From an uncultured Blautia sp. (GTDB taxonomy: Bacteria; Bacillota; Clostridia; Lachnospirales; Lachnospiraceae): a DNA stretch of 64,000 bases. The notes under the pieces were generated by a model. It was not told the DNA's origin. It was given only the letters and a program-made list of their open reading frames with translations, and did not search any database. Shown here in pieces: positions 61,050 to 64,000 of the stretch. The position numbers and the translations under genes were made by a program. The DNA is taken from the NCBI GenBank assembly GCA_934394545.1, contig CAKRRG010000003.1:1-64000 (forward strand), read 5' to 3'. Every line of letters begins with the position of its first letter. Position 1 is the stretch's first letter.

Positions 61050-62048
61050 ATGAATTTAAAAGGCAGAAATTTTTTGACACTGAAAGACTTTACACCAGAG
61101 GAAATTCTGTATCTTCTTGATTTATCCGCTGATTTAAAGGCTAAGAAAAAAGCTGGTGAGCTTACGGAGTATTACAGGGGAAAGAATATTGCTCTGATTT
61201 TTGAGAAAACCAGCACCAGAACACGTTGTTCTTTCGAGGTTGCAGCTCATGATCTTGGAATGGGAAGCACTTATCTGGATCCTACCGGTTCCCAGATCGG
61301 TAAGAAAGAGAGTATTGCAGATACCGCAAGGGTTCTTGGAAGAATGTATGATGGTATTGAGTACCGTGGATTTGGCCAGGAGGTTGTGGAAGAGCTTGGA
61401 AAATATGCAGGAGTTCCGGTATGGAATGGTCTGACAAATGAGTATCATCCTACACAGATGCTGGCAGACATGCTTACTATCCGTGAGCATTTCGGATATC
61501 TGAAGGGGATCAAGCTGGTATATATGGGTGATGCCCGCTACAATATGGGTAATTCCCTGATGGTAGCCTGTGCTAAGCTTGGAATGGATTTCGTAGCCTG
61601 CACAAGTAAGAAATATTTCCCAAATGATGAGTTAGTAGCTCAGTGTAAAGAGTACGCAGCACAGTCCGGTGCAACCATCACTCTTACAGAGGATGTAGAA
61701 GCCGGAACTAAGGACGCAGATGTAATTTATACAGACGTTTGGGTATCCATGGGTGAGCCGGATGCTGTATGGGAAGAGAGAATCCATGATCTTACCCCAT
61801 ACAAGGTAACCTCAGCAGTTATGAAGAACGCAGGAGAGAAGGCGATCTTCCTTCACTGTCTGCCTGCATTCCATGACCTGAAGACAAAGATCGGTAAAGA
61901 GATGGGCGAACGCTTCAACCTTACGGACATGGAAGTAACCGATGAAGTATTTGAGTCTCCGGCTTCTAAGGTATTCGATGAGGCTGAGAACCGTATGCAT
62001 ACAATTAAAGCAGTTATGGTTGCTACATTAGGAGAACCAGCGAAATGA
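61050..62048 (+). CDS. argF: Ornithine carbamoyltransferase
   Basis: A 332-residue enzyme that makes citrulline from ornithine and carbamoyl phosphate. Motifs: carbamoyl-phosphate loop [38 protein letters not shown], ornithine-binding [15 protein letters not shown] and [10 protein letters not shown]. Length matches both anabolic ArgF and catabolic ArcB; no arcA or arcC is nearby, which favours biosynthesis. ATGA overlap with birA. Confidence 0.93.
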   Translation: MNLKGRNFLTLKDFTPEEILYLLDLSADLKAKKKAGELTEYYRGKNIALIFEKTSTRTRCSFEVAAHDLGMGSTYLDPTGSQIGKKESIADTARVLGRMYDGIEYRGFGQEVVEELGKYAGVPVWNGLTNEYHPTQMLADMLTIREHFGYLKGIKLVYMGDARYNMGNSLMVACAKLGMDFVACTSKKYFPNDELVAQCKEYAAQSGATITLTEDVEAGTKDADVIYTDVWVSMGEPDAVWEERIHDLTPYKVTSAVMKNAGEKAIFLHCLPAFHDLKTKIGKEMGERFNLTDMEVTDEVFESPASKVFDEAENRMHTIKAVMVATLGEPAK

Positions 62049-62881
62049 TTTCGGATAAAGGATTACGTGAAGGTGCTGCAGCTGGCAGCACCTTTAACCA
62101 ATATACAATTTCAAATGAAATACATACAAAATGGGCGGGCAAAACCGTCCATTTTGCAAGAGAAACAGATTCTACCAATTTGTGGATAAAGCGGCTGGCT
62201 AAGGAGGGTGCGCCGGAAGGAACTCTTGCTGTAGCAGAATTTCAGTCAGCGGGAAGAGGGCGTCTTGGCCGTTCCTGGGAAGTGCCGGAAGGAACCTCTG
62301 TTATGATGAGTATTCTTCTGAGACCGGAATTTGAGCCACAGTATGCGCCTACCCTTACTCTTGTAATGGGAATGGCAGTGGCGAAGGCGGTCAAGAACCT
62401 TGGCTTCGACGTAAGCATTAAATGGCCTAACGATGTGGTGGTTTCCCATAAGAAAATATGCGGAATCCTTACGGAAATGGGAGTGCGCGATGGAAAAATC
62501 GACTATGCAGTCATCGGAGTGGGAATTAATGTAAATATTAAAGCATTTCCGGAGGAGATGGCAGATAAGGCGACCTCTCTTTATCTGGAAAGCGGCAGGG
62601 AGTTCGAAAGAAGCCGGATTCCGGGGCTGGTGATGGAAGCCTTTGAAGAATATTATGAGAAATTTGCAGCAACCTGTGATCTTAGCGGATTGAAGGAGGA
62701 ATATGAGAGCATTCTTGCCAATTATAATCAGCCTGTCAGGGTGCTTGCGAAGGAGCCATATGAAGGAATTGCCAGAGGAATCACAGACAGCGGTGAGCTG
62801 CTTGTGGAAAAAGAGGATGGAACCCTGGCAATTGTCAGTGCCGGTGAAGTCTCTGTGCGGGGCCTGTATAGCTATGTATAA
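62045..62881 (+). CDS. birA: Biotin-[acetyl-CoA-carboxylase] ligase
   Basis: A 278-residue ligase that attaches biotin to carboxylases. ATP/biotin motif [20 protein letters not shown] and [20 protein letters not shown] are complete, and a C-terminal SH3-like domain follows ([20 protein letters not shown]). The N-terminus is only about 35 residues long and lacks the helix-turn-helix of bifunctional BirA, so it is a group I enzyme without repressor function. Confidence 0.93.
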   Translation: MISDKGLREGAAAGSTFNQYTISNEIHTKWAGKTVHFARETDSTNLWIKRLAKEGAPEGTLAVAEFQSAGRGRLGRSWEVPEGTSVMMSILLRPEFEPQYAPTLTLVMGMAVAKAVKNLGFDVSIKWPNDVVVSHKKICGILTEMGVRDGKIDYAVIGVGINVNIKAFPEEMADKATSLYLESGREFERSRIPGLVMEAFEEYYEKFAATCDLSGLKEEYESILANYNQPVRVLAKEPYEGIARGITDSGELLVEKEDGTLAIVSAGEVSVRGLYSYV

Positions 62882-62943
62882 GCCATGAAGCAATAGGAAT
62901 ATAAATATGGAGCAATAGAAATAAATAGGAAAGGTGTACTTAC

Positions 62944-63294
62944 ATGTATCAGGAAAATGTAGTATTATGTGGCGCCAGCGCCTATGAGCAGAAATATTAT
63001 TTTAATAAAGATTTTGATTCACTGCCAGACCATGTGAAGAAGGAACTGCAGATCATGTGCGTTCTTTTTACAGAGGAGATTGGCGGAATTTTCACATTGG
63101 AATTTGACGATCATGGAAACCTTCAGTTTAAAACGGAGGCTACAGAAGCAGACGGATTTTATGATGATATTGGCGGCGCGCTGAAGATTAAGCAGCTGCG
63201 TGTGGAGAAGGAAGAGCTTCTGGAATCTCTGGAAATGTATTATCGTGTGTTTTTCCTTGGGGAAGATGTGGATAAAGAGAGTCTGGGAGAGTAA
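62944..63294 (+). CDS. Small conserved Lachnospiraceae protein (DUF6145-like)
   Basis: A 116-residue acidic protein (ENVVLCGASAYEQKYYFNKD, VKKELQIMCVLFTEEIGGIF, LEFDDHGNLQFKTEATEADG). It has no membrane segment. It resembles what I recall as DUF6145, usually found next to dus; the label should be verified. Three bases separate its stop from the dus start. Confidence 0.75.
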   Translation: MYQENVVLCGASAYEQKYYFNKDFDSLPDHVKKELQIMCVLFTEEIGGIFTLEFDDHGNLQFKTEATEADGFYDDIGGALKIKQLRVEKEELLESLEMYYRVFFLGEDVDKESLGE

Positions 63295-63297
63295 GCA

Positions 63298-64000
63298 ATG
63301 TGGAAAATCGGAAATGTAGAGATTCCAAATCGGTTTGTCCTTGCACCTATGGCAGGAGTTACAGATCTTGCTTTTCGCAGACTGTGTAAGGAGCAGGGAG
63401 CGGGACTTCTCTGTATGGAGATGATAAGTGCCAAAGCAATTTCCTATAAGAACAAGAATACCAGGGCGTTGATGGAAATCGATCCTGTGGAGCATCCGAT
63501 TTCCATGCAGCTTTTCGGAAGTGAGCCGGAGCTGATGGCTGAAGTGGCGAAGGAGATAGAAGAGGAGCCGTTTGACATTCTGGACATCAATATGGGCTGT
63601 CCGGTACCCAAGGTAGTTAATAATGGAGAGGGTTCCGCTCTTTTGAAAAATCCGGATCTGATCGTGGACATTGTGAAGCGTGTATCTTCTGCGATTAAGA
63701 AGCCGCTTACGGTTAAGGTTCGTATCGGGTTTGAGAAGGAACCTGTTGATATTGTGGAGATTGCCCGGCGTGTAGAGGATGCAGGGGCAGCGGCAATTGC
63801 AGTTCACGGGCGCACACGGCAGCAGTATTATTCCGGTACAGCAGACTGGGAGACGATTGCCAGGATCAAGGAAGCGGTTTCTATTCCGGTTATCGGAAAC
63901 GGGGATGTGGATTCACCGAAAAAGGCAGAAGCCATGTTCCGTCAGACTGGTTGTGATGCAGTGATGATCGGGCGGGCGGTAGAAGGCAATCCCTGGATTT
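63298..64000 (+). CDS. dus: tRNA-dihydrouridine synthase, 3' end outside window
   Basis: The open frame runs to the window edge (234 codons seen). It matches DusB-type flavoenzymes that reduce uridines in tRNA: VLAPMAGVTDLAFRRLCKEQ, FMN loop DILDINMGCPVPKVVNNGEG, PLTVKVRIGF, AIAVHGRTRQQYYSG, IPVIGNGDV. The catalytic Cys is in MGCP. Confidence 0.95.
   Translation, partial: MWKIGNVEIPNRFVLAPMAGVTDLAFRRLCKEQGAGLLCMEMISAKAISYKNKNTRALMEIDPVEHPISMQLFGSEPELMAEVAKEIEEEPFDILDINMGCPVPKVVNNGEGSALLKNPDLIVDIVKRVSSAIKKPLTVKVRIGFEKEPVDIVEIARRVEDAGAAAIAVHGRTRQQYYSGTADWETIARIKEAVSIPVIGNGDVDSPKKAEAMFRQTGCDAVMIGRAVEGNPWI

Noticed and set aside
1..64000. CRISPR array or prophage
   Set aside because: No regularly spaced repeats of 25-40 bp, no cas genes and no phage structural genes were seen on either strand.

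Overview
The window looks like chromosomal DNA of an anaerobic gut Firmicute of the family Lachnospiraceae, plausibly Blautia or a close relative. The basis is moderate-to-low GC, strong AGGAGG ribosome sites, YesM/YesN-type two-component systems, many sugar ABC transporters, and the style of housekeeping genes such as dnaE-pfkA and ktrBA. The genus is an inference from gene content; no 16S gene is present.

Left arm (1-10.4 kb): this is accessory DNA. A 134-bp direct repeat holding the 3' half of a tRNA-Gln gene and its terminator occurs at 792-925, and again at 10234-10367 where it is part of an intact tRNA-Gln(CUG). The 9.3 kb between looks like the remains of an element inserted at that tRNA. 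It holds an antitoxin gene, a MazF-like toxin cut by an IS5-family element, a YesM/YesN two-component system translationally coupled to a solute-binding protein, a secreted GH13 amylase, a 5' fragment of a group II intron and an unknown membrane protein. No integrase is visible.

Middle (10.7-25 kb): pncB with a structured leader, a broken gene, then a complete urease operon (ureA-ureB-ureC-ureI-ureE-ureF-ureG-ureD) with a promoter and an intrinsic terminator in its leader. A MATE exporter and a COG0523 GTPase follow. Next come an unlisted 55-aa ORF, a strongly folded intergenic segment, guanine deaminase behind a guanine-type riboswitch, and an acyl-ACP thioesterase.

Sugar region (24-44.4 kb): an AraC regulator is divergent from a CUT1-type sugar ABC transporter that lacks an ATPase. 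Its operon ends in an unknown protein and a leaderless beta-helix protein. An mglBAC-type galactose/methyl-galactoside transporter follows, then a response regulator, histidine kinase, membrane-anchored periplasmic-binding protein and second galactose-binding-like lipoprotein. That set resembles the XylFII-LytS-YesN sensing logic. A Gfo/Idh/MocA oxidoreductase, a two-gene chromate transporter, L-ribulose-5-phosphate 4-epimerase and a carbohydrate-type esterase complete the region.

Right part (44.4-64 kb): an SPFH protein paired with a ribbon-helix-helix protein, glycerate kinase, a polar amino-acid ABC transporter with a hairpin in its leader, a D,D-carboxypeptidase with wall-binding repeats, a CvfB-like S1 protein, dnaE, pfkA, ktrB-ktrA, a SpoU methyltransferase, NfeD plus SPFH, argF, birA, a small conserved protein, and the start of a tRNA-dihydrouridine synthase gene cut by the window edge.
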